A stretch of DNA of 64,000 bases from Gordonia rubripertincta (lineage in GTDB: Bacteria > Actinomycetota > Actinomycetes > Mycobacteriales > Mycobacteriaceae): contig NZ_CP136136.1 of NCBI RefSeq assembly GCF_038024875.1, forward strand, positions 4,712,001 through 4,776,000, read 5' to 3'. The notes beneath the pieces were generated by a model that saw only the letters and a list, made by a program, of their open reading frames with translations, made no database searches and had not been told where the DNA came from. How positions within the stretch are numbered: position 1 is the stretch's first letter; the number at the start of each line of letters is the position of its first letter. This document shows, in pieces, positions 16,440 through 24,727 of the stretch. The translations under genes and the position numbers were made by a program.

Positions 16440-17498
16440 CTAGAACCGTCGGCCGGAGTTGAACGGACCGGCCTCGTCGAGCGGGACGACCTTGACCGGG
16501 ACACCGAAGGTCGAGGCGTGGATGACGTATCCGTCACCGACGTACATCCCGACGTGGTGGGCGTCCGGGTAGTAGATCACCAGATCTCCGGGCTTGAGGT
16601 CCTCGCGGGACACCGGCTGACCGCCGGCCATCTGCGCCTCACTCGACCGCGGGAGGGTCTTGCCGGCCTGCTTGTAGGCCCACACCATCAGACCCGAGCA
16701 GTCGAACGAGCTCGGACCGGTCGCGCCCCAGACGTACGGATCGCCGATGCGCGTGAGCGCGGCCTGGACTGCGACGAGCGCGGCGGCGGTGCCCTTGGGG
16801 ACGATCCGCGGATCGAAGTCGAACTTCGGGCCGCGCAGGGCGGCCAGCTGCTTACCGGTCATCGACTGGTAGATCGCGCGGATCTGGATCGCCTGCATCT
16901 GCAGGTCGGCCTGCTTGGTCTGGAGGTCTCCGCGGACCCGTTCGGCGCGCGAGACGGCCTCTGACGCGGCGAGCGCGGTCTGGTCGGCGTCCTTCTTGGC
17001 GGCCGCGGTGCGGGCGCGGACCTTCTTGATGGCGGTCAGGTCGGATGCCGCCTGCCGCGAGATCATGTCGAGTCCGGACATCTGATCGAGCAGTGCCTGC
17101 GGCGAGTCACTGACCATCACCGCGTAGAGCCCGCTGACACGGGCACCCTGGTAGCTGGCGCGGACGATGGCGTCGACCCTGGCCTGGTAGGAGGCCAGCT
17201 GTTCACGGCTGATGTCGAGTTTGCGCTGGGCGTCGGCGGCGGCCCGCTTCGCCTGGGTGACGATCGAGCGTTGCTTGTCGTACTCGATCTTGGCGTTGTG
17301 CATCGCCTCGGTGGTCTTCTCGGCCTCGGTACCGAGCTGCTTGTAGCGATCGAGTAGCTGGTCGGCCGATCGCGCGGGCGCGGCCTGGGCCTGCCCGGCG
17401 ACGCCGGTCGTCAGCGGGACGGCCGTCACGATCGCCGCCAGCAGGCACAAGGCGAGCACCATCGGGCCCGATCGAGCGCGCCGACGCGTCGCGTTCAC
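16440..17498 (-). CDS. secreted NlpC/P60 peptidoglycan endopeptidase with coiled-coil (Rv2190c-like)
   Basis: A 352-residue precursor with a signal peptide ending near AQAAPA, a long coiled-coil (about residues 45-220, rich in K/A/Q/E), and a C-terminal NlpC/P60 domain. The catalytic cysteine is in SSFDCSGLMVWAYKQAGK and the histidine in DAHHVGMYVG, with a second histidine in VIHAST. This is the architecture of RipA/Rv2190c enzymes that cut D-iGlu-mDAP stems during division. The GTG at 17498 is preferred since GGGAGG lies 6 nt upstream; a GTG 7 codons earlier is less likely. It starts 9 bases before the lipoprotein gene in the same direction. Confidence 0.9.
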   Translation of the reverse strand: MNATRRRARSGPMVLALCLLAAIVTAVPLTTGVAGQAQAAPARSADQLLDRYKQLGTEAEKTTEAMHNAKIEYDKQRSIVTQAKRAAADAQRKLDISREQLASYQARVDAIVRASYQGARVSGLYAVMVSDSPQALLDQMSGLDMISRQAASDLTAIKKVRARTAAAKKDADQTALAASEAVSRAERVRGDLQTKQADLQMQAIQIRAIYQSMTGKQLAALRGPKFDFDPRIVPKGTAAALVAVQAALTRIGDPYVWGATGPSSFDCSGLMVWAYKQAGKTLPRSSEAQMAGGQPVSREDLKPGDLVIYYPDAHHVGMYVGDGYVIHASTFGVPVKVVPLDEAGPFNSGRRF

Positions 17499-17655
17499 TA
17501 GTCCCTCCCCGGAAAGCACGGTCCAGTCACTCCTCTACCGCTTCGTTCCTCCCCGCGGACCACCCTGAGTTCCCCCGGTGGCCCCCAGGACTGGATCGGG
17601 CGGATCGCACAAAGCTCGCGACCCGCCCTCTCCTGATGCTCGTGTTCAGTTGGAA

Positions 17656-18339
17656 TCAGTACCGCCGGATTCCGGTGAGCTGCCATTCCTTGACGGCGTC
17701 ACGCTTCACGGGCGTGCCGTAGGTCGAGGAGTGGACGAACTGTCCGTTTCCGACGTAGATGCCGGCATGGCCGCCACCGTTAAAGATCATCACGTCGCCG
17801 GGCTTGGCCTCGCTGTAGGAGACCGCGCGACCGCCACCGAGCTGGCCGTAGCTGTCACGGGGGATGGTCTTGCCGGCCTGCTTGTAGGACCAGTAGACGA
17901 GACCCGAGCAGTCGAAGGCGTTGGGGCCGGCCGAACCGTAAGAGTACGGCGAGCCGATCTTGCTCTCCGCAGCCTTGACGGCCTTCTGGCCGGCGGTCAA
18001 CTGCGGCTGCCCGAGGGGAGCGCCACCGTGCGGGCGGAACTGCTGCGGGATCTGGTTCTGGCCGATACCCGGGATGGTGAACTGGCCGACGTTGGGGATC
18101 TCGACCGTGGCAGCCGGCGACTTCTTCGCGACGGGCTTGGGTGCGGGGGCCGCTTCCGGGGCCTTCTGCTCACCGGGCAGAGCCGGGATCTCGAAGGTAC
18201 CGAGCGGGGTGTGGACCGGGGCTGCAAGGGCAGGTCCGGCCGCGGCGGCGAGCGAACCGAGCGTGATCGATCCAGCGATCACCGCCTTCTTGGCAACCTT
18301 GCTCCCACGATTGGGCTGTTCCAAACGATGTTTGGGCAC
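17656..18339 (-). CDS. secreted NlpC/P60 peptidoglycan endopeptidase under a c-di-AMP riboswitch
   Basis: A 227-residue precursor with a signal peptide (KKAVIAGSITLGSLAAAAGPALA), a Pro/Ala/Lys linker, and an NlpC/P60 domain: catalytic cysteine in NAFDCSGLVYWSYKQAGK, histidine in GGGHAGIYVG, and a second histidine in FVHSSTYG. The C-terminal domain is very close to that of the neighbouring hydrolase, suggesting an old duplication, but the coiled-coil is missing. GTG 18339 is preceded by AAGGAGA about 9 nt upstream. The leader carries a ydaO-type riboswitch, so expression is expected to respond to c-di-AMP, as reported for cell-wall hydrolase genes in other Actinobacteria. Confidence 0.9.
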   Translation of the reverse strand: MPKHRLEQPNRGSKVAKKAVIAGSITLGSLAAAAGPALAAPVHTPLGTFEIPALPGEQKAPEAAPAPKPVAKKSPAATVEIPNVGQFTIPGIGQNQIPQQFRPHGGAPLGQPQLTAGQKAVKAAESKIGSPYSYGSAGPNAFDCSGLVYWSYKQAGKTIPRDSYGQLGGGRAVSYSEAKPGDVMIFNGGGHAGIYVGNGQFVHSSTYGTPVKRDAVKEWQLTGIRRY

Positions 18340-18366
18340 GAAGCGAGTTCTCCTTCAGTTTCTCCC

Positions 18367-18584
18367 TGTACCGCCGACCGGGTTAGCTGTCGGGTTCGGG
18401 CCGGAAGAGTGGCCCTACGCGTTTTCGGCACAGGCGTATCCCAGGAGGACACGTTTGCGCGTTGACGCGATTCACCCCGATCGGGACAGTTCCGGCTGGT
18501 CATGTCGGTTGTGACAGGCCAGGCCACGCTGCCCGAAGTATGTGGTTCCCCGGTTCGCCCGCGAGGGCGATTGAGCGGCGACTT
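18367..18584 (-). promoter_or_regulatory. c-di-AMP (ydaO/yuaA) riboswitch
   Basis: In the leader of the NlpC/P60 gene the minus strand contains the hallmark core CCGAACCCGACAGCTAACC (about 18400-18381) followed by CGGTCGGCGG, preceded by GTAGGGC (about 18418) and GGGGTGAAT (about 18478). Further 5' is the GCTCAA...CGAACCGGGGAACCA block (about 18576-18542). All appear in the order of the ydaO consensus. The 5' CGCCG near 18580 can pair with CGGCG near 18375 as helix P1. About 217 nt fits the family length. The boundaries are approximate. Whether it acts on transcription or translation is not evident; no strong terminator is visible before the start codon. Confidence 0.88.
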
Positions 18585-18694
18585 GTGCGGACCACTTCTG
18601 TTGAAGCGGGACGCTCCGCAAAGGTCTCAGAAAGGTTACGAAATCGTCGGCGCTGTGTCCACTAGGCAACGGACACGCAATTCGCCGCCGATTC

Positions 18695-18979
18695 TCAGCC
18701 TGCGCGGAGCTCTGTCGAGGAGACCACCCGAAAGGGGATCTGACGTGCGGTTTTCGCGGTTCTTGCAGATCGTGCAGCGGCACTGGTGATCATTGCAGCC
18801 GACTGGAGAACATCGATCGCGAGGTCCAGTTCCGCATCGTCGTCGAGGGCCTGCACCGTTACCGAAGCTCCACCTTCGGCAGGTGCATCGTCCCAGTTCG
18901 GGCCACCGAAAAGTACCGTCATCATGCACCCGTCACAGGCGACGGGGCGGGCCGGGCAGGTCGCGCAATCAACGTGCAT
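18695..18979 (-). CDS. small conserved cysteine-cluster protein
   Basis: A 94-residue protein starting MHVDCATCPARPVACDGCMM, with four cysteines (C-x2-C-x6-C-x2-C) in the first 18 residues that could bind zinc or an Fe-S cluster, followed by an acidic stretch and an alanine-rich helix. Similar short proteins with this N-terminus are common in Actinobacteria near cell-wall hydrolase genes (recollection, not a search). The ATG at 18979 has GGAG about 10 nt upstream. The gene lies upstream of the riboswitch-controlled hydrolase in the same direction. Function unknown. Confidence 0.7.
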   Translation of the reverse strand: MHVDCATCPARPVACDGCMMTVLFGGPNWDDAPAEGGASVTVQALDDDAELDLAIDVLQSAAMITSAAARSARTAKTARQIPFRVVSSTELRAG

Positions 18980-19227
18980 CGTGTGATCTCCATCTCATCT
19001 GGCCGTCGGAGGCGTTTGAACTCCGGATCGTGCGGGTCACGGCGGGTGGATTCGCCGCCGTCGGCGTCGATCTCTCACTTCGAGGTGGAGACTAGGGGGC
19101 ACCACCGACAAACTCGTTCGCACACTGTTCGAAACATCCGTCACACGAGTAACAGACGACGTCGGCGAACGTCCCTGCCGCACTCCCGGATCGAAACGGA
19201 ACGATAGATCGGGGTGTCACATCCCCC

Positions 19228-21123
19228 GTGTCGGTGCATCGAACTAATGTTCGCCTCGTGACGCTCAGGGATGGTGGCGGTGCAGCCGCAGGACAGGTGA
19301 CCACGGGACAACTGACCTTCGCCGACCTCGAAGCCGCGGACCAGGCCAACGGCGACGACGCCATGTCGAGCGAGTTCAGCGATCGGGCCCTGTTCGACAC
19401 CACCCTCGTCGTCGTCGACCTCGAGACGACTGGTTCGAATCCCGCGCACGACCGCATCACCGAGATCGGCGCGGTGAAGATCCGCGGCGGCGAGGTGATC
19501 GGCGAGTTCGCCACCCTCGTGGATCCGGGCCGGCCCATCCCGCCGCAGATCGTCACGCTCACGGGGATCACGACGGCGATGGTCACCGATGCGCCCCGGA
19601 TCGAGTCCGTACTGCCGGCGTTCCTCGAATTCGCCCGCGGTTCGATCCTGGTCGCGCACAACGCTCGCTTCGACATGGGGTTCCTGCGACAGAACGCCCT
19701 CCGGCTCCATCTGGACTGGCCGTTCAGCCTGAGCCTCTGCACCGTGACGATGGCCCGGCGCATCCTGCCGCGCGACGAGGCGCCCACGGTCAAGCTCAGC
19801 GCCCTCGCAGACCTCTTCGACGTGTCGGTCCGTCCCACCCACCGCGCCCTGGACGACGCCCGCGCCACTGTCGAGGTCTTCCACCGTCTCCTCGAACGGG
19901 TCGGGAACCAGGGAATCTCGACGGTCGGGGAACTCACCTCTTATCTGCCCCGCACCGACCCCCGTTTGCGGGCCAAACGGCAGATGGCCGACCGCGTACC
20001 CGCGCGACCGGGCGTCTACCTCTTTCGCGGGCCGTCGAACGAGGTCCTCTATGTCGGCACCGCGGTGGACCTCCGACGCCGCGTCCGTTCCTACTTCTCC
20101 GGCAGCGACCCCCGACGCCGTATCGCCGAGATGGTCCTGCTGGCCGAGCGCGTCGACGTCGTCGAGTGTTCCCACGCCCTCGAGGCGGCCGTCCGCGAAC
20201 TCCGGCTGCTCGCCGCGCACGCACCGGCCTACAACCGGCGTTCGACGCAGCCCCACAAGGGATGGTGGGTGACTCTCACCGAGGAGCGTTTCCCCCGCCT
20301 CAAGGTGAGCCGCACGCCCACGGACGAGTCCATCGGTCCGGTGGGCAACCGCAACAACGCGGCGACGGTGGCCGACGTGATCGCCGCGGCCGCCGGACTC
20401 CGTACGTGCACCAAGCGGCTCGGGGCCACCGGTTACCACTGGTGCCCAACGGCCGACGGTGTCCGCCAGCCCGGCGGATGCCACGCCGCCGCGGAACAGC
20501 CGCAGACCGTCCCGGATTACCTACCGCGCGTGACCGCGGCCCGCCGGCTGATGCGCGGCGAGGCCGACGACCTCCTCGACGACCTCACCGCACGCCTCGC
20601 CGACCTCTCGGAGGCCCAGATGTTCGAGACTGCGGCACGCCACCGCGACCGGCTCGCGTTGACCATCGACGCCCTCGCGCGGTGTCAGCGGCTGGCCGCG
20701 CTGTGTGCGATCGCCGAGATCGTCATCGCCCGCCCCGACGACGAACGCGGCTGGCATCTCGCCGTCGTCCGCCACGGACGGCTCGCGGCGGCCGGGCGCG
20801 CCCGGCGAGGCGTCTCCCCCATGCCGGTCGTCGACGCCCTCGTCGCTGCGGCCGAGACCGTCATCCCCGAGCCCGGGCCGTTGCGCGGGGCACCGCCGGA
20901 GGAGGTGGCGCTGATCTACCGGTGGATGACCGAACCCGGGGCCCGGATCGTGTCCACCACCGACCCGGTGGCGCTCCCGGCAGGATGCGCCGAACGCCGG
21001 CGCGGCTGGTCGCAATCCGCGCGGGATGCCCGCTCCGACGCCCGCGCGGTGATGCACCGGACGCCACGAGCCGCGCCGCGCTCGCCGATCCGTGAGCTGG
21101 TGGCCACTAGGCTTGCGCCATGA
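19228..21123 (+). CDS. DEDDh exonuclease fused to a GIY-YIG UvrC/Cho-like endonuclease (Rv2191-like)
   Basis: A protein of about 631 residues. The first half is a DnaQ-type 3'-5' exonuclease: motif I VVDLETTG, motif II HNARFDMGFL, motif III HRALDDARA. The second half is a GIY-YIG nuclease of the UvrC N-terminal/Cho type: GVYLFRG then VLYVGTAVDLRRRVRSYF. A UvrB-binding-like UVR stretch (AQMFETAARHRDRL) follows. This matches Rv2191 in architecture and length. A DNA-repair role is expected but the precise reaction is not established. The start is uncertain: GTG 19228, GTG 19258 and GTG 19297 are all possible, and the conserved part begins at GQLTFADLE. The last four bases overlap the next gene as ATGA. 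Confidence 0.85.
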   Translation: MSVHRTNVRLVTLRDGGGAAAGQVTTGQLTFADLEAADQANGDDAMSSEFSDRALFDTTLVVVDLETTGSNPAHDRITEIGAVKIRGGEVIGEFATLVDPGRPIPPQIVTLTGITTAMVTDAPRIESVLPAFLEFARGSILVAHNARFDMGFLRQNALRLHLDWPFSLSLCTVTMARRILPRDEAPTVKLSALADLFDVSVRPTHRALDDARATVEVFHRLLERVGNQGISTVGELTSYLPRTDPRLRAKRQMADRVPARPGVYLFRGPSNEVLYVGTAVDLRRRVRSYFSGSDPRRRIAEMVLLAERVDVVECSHALEAAVRELRLLAAHAPAYNRRSTQPHKGWWVTLTEERFPRLKVSRTPTDESIGPVGNRNNAATVADVIAAAAGLRTCTKRLGATGYHWCPTADGVRQPGGCHAAAEQPQTVPDYLPRVTAARRLMRGEADDLLDDLTARLADLSEAQMFETAARHRDRLALTIDALARCQRLAALCAIAEIVIARPDDERGWHLAVVRHGRLAAAGRARRGVSPMPVVDALVAAAETVIPEPGPLRGAPPEEVALIYRWMTEPGARIVSTTDPVALPAGCAERRRGWSQSARDARSDARAVMHRTPRAAPRSPIRELVATRLAP

Positions 21124-21398
21124 TCACTGCCATCGTCCTCATCCAGGCCGACATCCACCAGATCCCGGAGACCGCTCAGGCCGTGGCCGACATCGCCGGC
21201 GTCGAAGAGGTGTACTCCTGCGCGGGTGACGTCGACCTCATCGCGAAGATCCGCGTCCGCGACCACGAGCACATCGCGTCGGTGGTGACCGGGCAGATCA
21301 ATCGACTGCCCGGCGTGCTCAAGTCCGCCACCCACATCGCGTTCCGCAGCTACTCCAGCTCGGACGTCGAGGGTGGCTTCTCCATCGGCGAGAACTAG
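21120..21398 (+). CDS. stand-alone Lrp/AsnC effector (RAM) domain protein
   Basis: A 92-residue protein that is only the ligand-binding ferredoxin-like RAM domain of Lrp/AsnC regulators: ITAIVLIQAD, GVEEVYSCAGDVDLIAKIRV and INRLPGVLKSATHIAFRSY are typical. No helix-turn-helix is present, so it cannot bind DNA alone. Such proteins may bind amino acids or oligomerise with full-length Lrp family members. It is translationally coupled to the nuclease gene (ATGA at 21120-21123) and converges with trpD, overlapping its stop by 2-3 bases. Confidence 0.88.
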   Translation: MITAIVLIQADIHQIPETAQAVADIAGVEEVYSCAGDVDLIAKIRVRDHEHIASVVTGQINRLPGVLKSATHIAFRSYSSSDVEGGFSIGEN

Positions 21399-22471
21399 CC
21401 GCGAGCTGCCGATCCCAGCTGGGTGCTCAGCGCCGCCCAGCGGTCGAGCAGCGTCGCCGCCGCACCCGAGTCGATGGCGTCGGCGGCCCGATCCTTCGCT
21501 GCGCCGAGTGCCTCGGTCAGCTCGGCCGACGTCATCGGACCCTGCTGTTCGAACGCCACGATCGCGCCCGCGGAGTTCAGCAAAACCGCATCGCGCACGG
21601 GACCTGTTGTGCCCGAGAACAATTCGCGAGCGATGGCGGCGTTGGCGACCGCGTCGCCGCCCTGCAGTGCGGACAGCTGGACGCGGGCGATGCCGAGATC
21701 GGCCGGGTCGATGCGGATCTGGGACACCTGACCGCCGACGACCTGCCACACCGTCGAGGTGGTGGTCGTGGTGAGTTCGTCGAGGCCGTCGTCGCCGCGC
21801 ACCACCAGAGCCGAACCGCCGCGATCGGCGAACGCGCTGGCCAGAACTGGGGCGAGATCGGCGAAGGCGCAGCCGATGAGGCCGGCTTTGGGGCGCGCCG
21901 GGTTGGTCAGCGGTCCGAGCACGTTGAACACGGTCGGGATGCCGATCTCCTTCCGCGGCGGGCCGGTGAACCGGAAGGCCGGGTGGAACACCGGCGCGAA
22001 GCAGAACCCGATACCGAGCTCGTCCACACACTGCGCCACCGCGTCTGCCGACAGGGTGATGTCCACCCCGAGCGCCTCGAGCACGTCGGCACCGCCACTC
22101 TTCGACGACGCCGCCCGGTTGCCGTGCTTCACGACCGCGATACCTGCTGCCGCGATCACGATCGAGGTCATCGTGGAGATGTTGACGGTGTGTGACCGGT
22201 CGCCGCCGGTACCGACCACATCGACCGCCGGGCGGCTCACCTCGACGAGGGTCGCGTGATCGAGCATCGCCTGCGCCAGGCCGACGAGCTCGCCGGGCGC
22301 CGCGCCCTTCATCTTCACGCCGACGCCGAAGGCGGCGATCTGGGCGCCGCTGGCGCTGTCGGTCATGATCTCGTTCATCGCCCAGCCCGCCTCTTCGGCG
22401 GAGAGGTCGATGCGATCGGTGATCTTGCCGAGGATCTGCGGCCAGGTGAAGGCAGACTGTGCGGTACTCAC
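21395..22471 (-). CDS. trpD: anthranilate phosphoribosyltransferase
   Basis: A 358-residue enzyme that joins anthranilate to PRPP in tryptophan synthesis. The PRPP-binding motif VGTGGDRSHTVNIST, the KHGNRAASSKSGGADVLEALG block and the anthranilate-site segment PRKEIGIPTVFNVLGPLTNPA are all present. The length is typical. The start is taken at GTG 22471 (VSTAQSAFTWPQIL) by homology to Rv2192c; the frame stays open upstream. The gene stands apart from other trp genes, as in mycobacteria. Confidence 0.96.
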   Translation of the reverse strand: MSTAQSAFTWPQILGKITDRIDLSAEEAGWAMNEIMTDSASGAQIAAFGVGVKMKGAAPGELVGLAQAMLDHATLVEVSRPAVDVVGTGGDRSHTVNISTMTSIVIAAAGIAVVKHGNRAASSKSGGADVLEALGVDITLSADAVAQCVDELGIGFCFAPVFHPAFRFTGPPRKEIGIPTVFNVLGPLTNPARPKAGLIGCAFADLAPVLASAFADRGGSALVVRGDDGLDELTTTTTSTVWQVVGGQVSQIRIDPADLGIARVQLSALQGGDAVANAAIARELFSGTTGPVRDAVLLNSAGAIVAFEQQGPMTSAELTEALGAAKDRAADAIDSGAAATLLDRWAALSTQLGSAARG

Positions 22472-22482
22472 ACGCAGAGAGC

Positions 22483-22980
22483 CTAGTGCCCCGCCCCGTC
22501 CGACGGACGTTGCAGTACAGACCACCGGCGTGCGATTCCGTCGTGGCGCGAGCCCAGACTCGCCATCCGTGACCGTTCCTGCGACAGATGCATGGCGTCG
22601 AGCAACTGGACACGCGCCAGGACGAGCACCTCGAACCGGTCGTCGACGGCATGCGGCAGCGACCCCCAGCGCTCGTCGTCGACCACCTCGTAGCCGTCGA
22701 GGGCGGCCACCGCGGCGGCGTCGGCGAGCCGATCCGCGGGTACCTCCAGATCGTGACGCAGGACGACCTCTTCTCCTGCCCGCCACGACGATGCTTCCAG
22801 GGCCGTCGACGAGGCGATCGCGTCGTCATCCGAGCCGGCGACGACCACCACCTCGTCGGTGAGGCCCAGCGGACCGGCGCCGCCACCGCCCCGCAGCCGG
22901 GATCGCAGACGCGCCAGTCGACCCCGGGCGACGACCCGCCCGTTGAGGTCGCGTGGACCGGAGGAATCCGAAGTCGACAT
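22483..22980 (-). CDS. hypothetical protein, possibly RraB-like fold
   Basis: A 165-residue protein. After a basic Gly/Arg-rich N-terminus (residues 1-35), residues 40-150 show DDEVVVVAGSDDDAIASS, then DLEVPADRLADAAAVAALDGYEVVDD, then EVLVLARVQLLDAMHLSQERSRMASLGSRHDG. The alternation of a strand, a helix ending LDGYEV and a late helix around a QERSRMASL segment resembles the ferredoxin-like RraB (RNase E inhibitor) family, but this is a visual impression only. The ATG at 22980 is used because the sequence upstream reads like noncoding DNA. It ends 11 bases before the trpD start and is probably cotranscribed with it. Confidence 0.6.
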   Translation of the reverse strand: MSTSDSSGPRDLNGRVVARGRLARLRSRLRGGGGAGPLGLTDEVVVVAGSDDDAIASSTALEASSWRAGEEVVLRHDLEVPADRLADAAAVAALDGYEVVDDERWGSLPHAVDDRFEVLVLARVQLLDAMHLSQERSRMASLGSRHDGIARRWSVLQRPSDGAGH

Positions 22981-23137
22981 GAACTCACCGTAGTCATCGC
23001 GAGAAGGACGTGAACACACCCGTCGAACAGCGTCTGCGGACACGCCGAAGTCGACATCACGAGGCCCCCGACCTGCAGCGGGACAAAAACCTGCCACCAA
23101 TATCCGACCCGGGTGGCCACCGCTTACTACGAACCGT

Positions 23138-23143
23138 CATACT
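23138..23143 (+). promoter_or_regulatory. -10 box of ctaE, leaderless type
   Basis: CATACT ends 6 nt before the ctaE GTG. No ribosome binding site is seen. Confidence 0.4.
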
Positions 23144-23149
23144 TCACTT

Positions 23150-23761
23150 GTGACAAGCGCCGTAGGTACCTCAGGAACAGCCATCACCTCGCGCGTCCAT
23201 TCGCTGAACCGTCCCAACATGGTCAGCGTCGGCACGATCGTCTGGCTGTCCAGTGAGCTCATGTTCTTCGCTGGCCTCTTCGCGATGTACTTCGTCGCCC
23301 GGGCCAACTCCGCTGTCGGCTGGCCCATGGAGCCAACCGAGCTGAATCTCGCCCTCGCCATACCGGTGACGACGGTGCTGATTCTGTCCTCGGTGACCTG
23401 CCAGATGGGCGTGTTCGCCGCCGAGCGGGGTGACGTCTTCGGCCTCCGCCGCTGGTACGTCATCACGCTGGCCATGGGCACGTTCTTCGTATGCGGCCAG
23501 GCGTACGAGTACTACCACCTGGTGCACACGGGCACGACGCTGTCGTCGAGTGCATACGGTTCCGTCTTCTACATGACGACCGGCTTCCACGGCCTGCACG
23601 TCATCGGCGGTCTGGTGGCATTCGTCTACCTCCTCATCCGCACGAAGCTCTCGAAGTTCACCCCGGCGCAGGCAACCGCCGCAATCGTTGTCTCCTACTA
23701 CTGGCATTTCGTCGACATCGTCTGGATCGGACTGTTCGTCACGATCTACTTCATCCGATGA
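23150..23761 (+). CDS. ctaE: cytochrome c oxidase (aa3) subunit III
   Basis: A 203-residue integral membrane subunit of the terminal oxidase, nearly identical in opening to mycobacterial CtaE (MTSAVGTSGTAITSRVHSLN). Five hydrophobic helices are visible, including FFAGLFAMYFVAR, GVFAAERGDVFGLRRWYVI, and a C-terminal VVSYYWHFVDIVWIGLFVTIYFI, which contains conserved His and Asp/Glu residues of subunit III. It is the first gene of the ctaE-qcrCAB cluster; 114 bases separate it from qcrC. Confidence 0.97.
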   Translation: MTSAVGTSGTAITSRVHSLNRPNMVSVGTIVWLSSELMFFAGLFAMYFVARANSAVGWPMEPTELNLALAIPVTTVLILSSVTCQMGVFAAERGDVFGLRRWYVITLAMGTFFVCGQAYEYYHLVHTGTTLSSSAYGSVFYMTTGFHGLHVIGGLVAFVYLLIRTKLSKFTPAQATAAIVVSYYWHFVDIVWIGLFVTIYFIR

Positions 23762-23875
23762 CGCCGGCGACCCCGCGCACTCCGCGGCCAGCCCCGCAGA
23801 GCGCACCCCGCCTGTCGAACACACAGCGCGAATCGCTCTAACAAACAGTCCGTCCCGCTTAGTAGAGAGTCACAG

Positions 23876-24727
23876 ATGAGTTCATCTCCACCGCGACCGT
23901 CGGATAGCGGCACCGACGCCCGCCGCGCCAAGGCCCGACGCAAGCTCCGTCGACGCGCAAGCGGCACCATCGTGCTCCTGGCCGGTCTGGTCATGGCCGG
24001 TGTGCTCGCCTCGGTTCTGACCCCGGACCCCCAGGTCGCGGTGGCGGACGAGAGCAACGCCGCGATGATCAACGACGGTCGCAAGCTCTACGAGACCTCG
24101 TGCATCACCTGTCACGGCGCGAACCTGCAGGGTGTGCCCGACCGTGGTCCCGCACTGCTCGGCGTCGGCGATGCCGCCGTGTACTTCCAGGTGTCGACCG
24201 GCCGTATGCCGGCCGCCCGTGGTGAGGCACAGGCGCAGCGCAAGCCGGCCAAGTTCACCACCGAGCAGATCGATCAGCTCGGCGCCTTCATCCAGGCCGA
24301 GGGCGGCGGACCGCAGGTCCCGCGCGACGCCAACGGCGACGTCGCCTCGAGTTCGCTCCGCGGCGACAGCATCGGTCGAGGCAGTGAGCTGTTCCGCCTC
24401 AACTGCGCGTCGTGCCACAACTTCACCGGTCGTGGCGGCGCCCTGTCCTCGGGTAAGTACGCACCCGTCCTCGACGGCGTCGACGAGGCACAGATCTACA
24501 CCGCGATGCTGACCGGCCCGCAGAACATGCCCAAGTTCTCGAACCGGCAGCTGGATCCGGATGAAAAGAAAGACATCATCGCCTACGTCAAGTACGTGAC
24601 CGAGGCCCAGCCCAGCGGCGGACTCGGACTGGGCGGCTTCGGGCCGGTCAGTGAGGGCATGGTGATGTGGTTTGTCGGCGTCGTCGCCATCGTCGCAGGC
24701 GCCATGTGGATGGGATCTCGAGCATGA
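23876..24727 (+). CDS. qcrC: cytochrome bc1 complex diheme cytochrome c subunit QcrC
   Basis: A 283-residue membrane protein with an N-terminal signal/anchor (VLLAGLVMAGVLASVLT), two c-type heme sites CITCHG (about residue 76) and CASCHN (about 180), and a C-terminal transmembrane helix (VMWFVGVVAIVAGAMWMG). In Actinobacteria this diheme subunit replaces a soluble cytochrome c by passing electrons directly from the bc1 complex to the Cu-A site of CtaC in the bcc-aa3 supercomplex. The stop overlaps the qcrA start as ATGA. Confidence 0.97.
   Translation: MSSSPPRPSDSGTDARRAKARRKLRRRASGTIVLLAGLVMAGVLASVLTPDPQVAVADESNAAMINDGRKLYETSCITCHGANLQGVPDRGPALLGVGDAAVYFQVSTGRMPAARGEAQAQRKPAKFTTEQIDQLGAFIQAEGGGPQVPRDANGDVASSSLRGDSIGRGSELFRLNCASCHNFTGRGGALSSGKYAPVLDGVDEAQIYTAMLTGPQNMPKFSNRQLDPDEKKDIIAYVKYVTEAQPSGGLGLGGFGPVSEGMVMWFVGVVAIVAGAMWMGSRA

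Noticed and set aside
16440..18339. The two adjacent NlpC/P60 genes as a recent tandem duplication or repeat
   Set aside because: Only the catalytic domains resemble each other and their DNA differs throughout; it is an old paralogy, not a DNA repeat.
18621..18640. Direct-repeat resemblance to an MtrA box upstream of the NlpC/P60 gene (minus strand GTAACC, 5 nt, GAGACC)
   Set aside because: Only one half matches the consensus I recall and the other has two mismatches; too weak to list.
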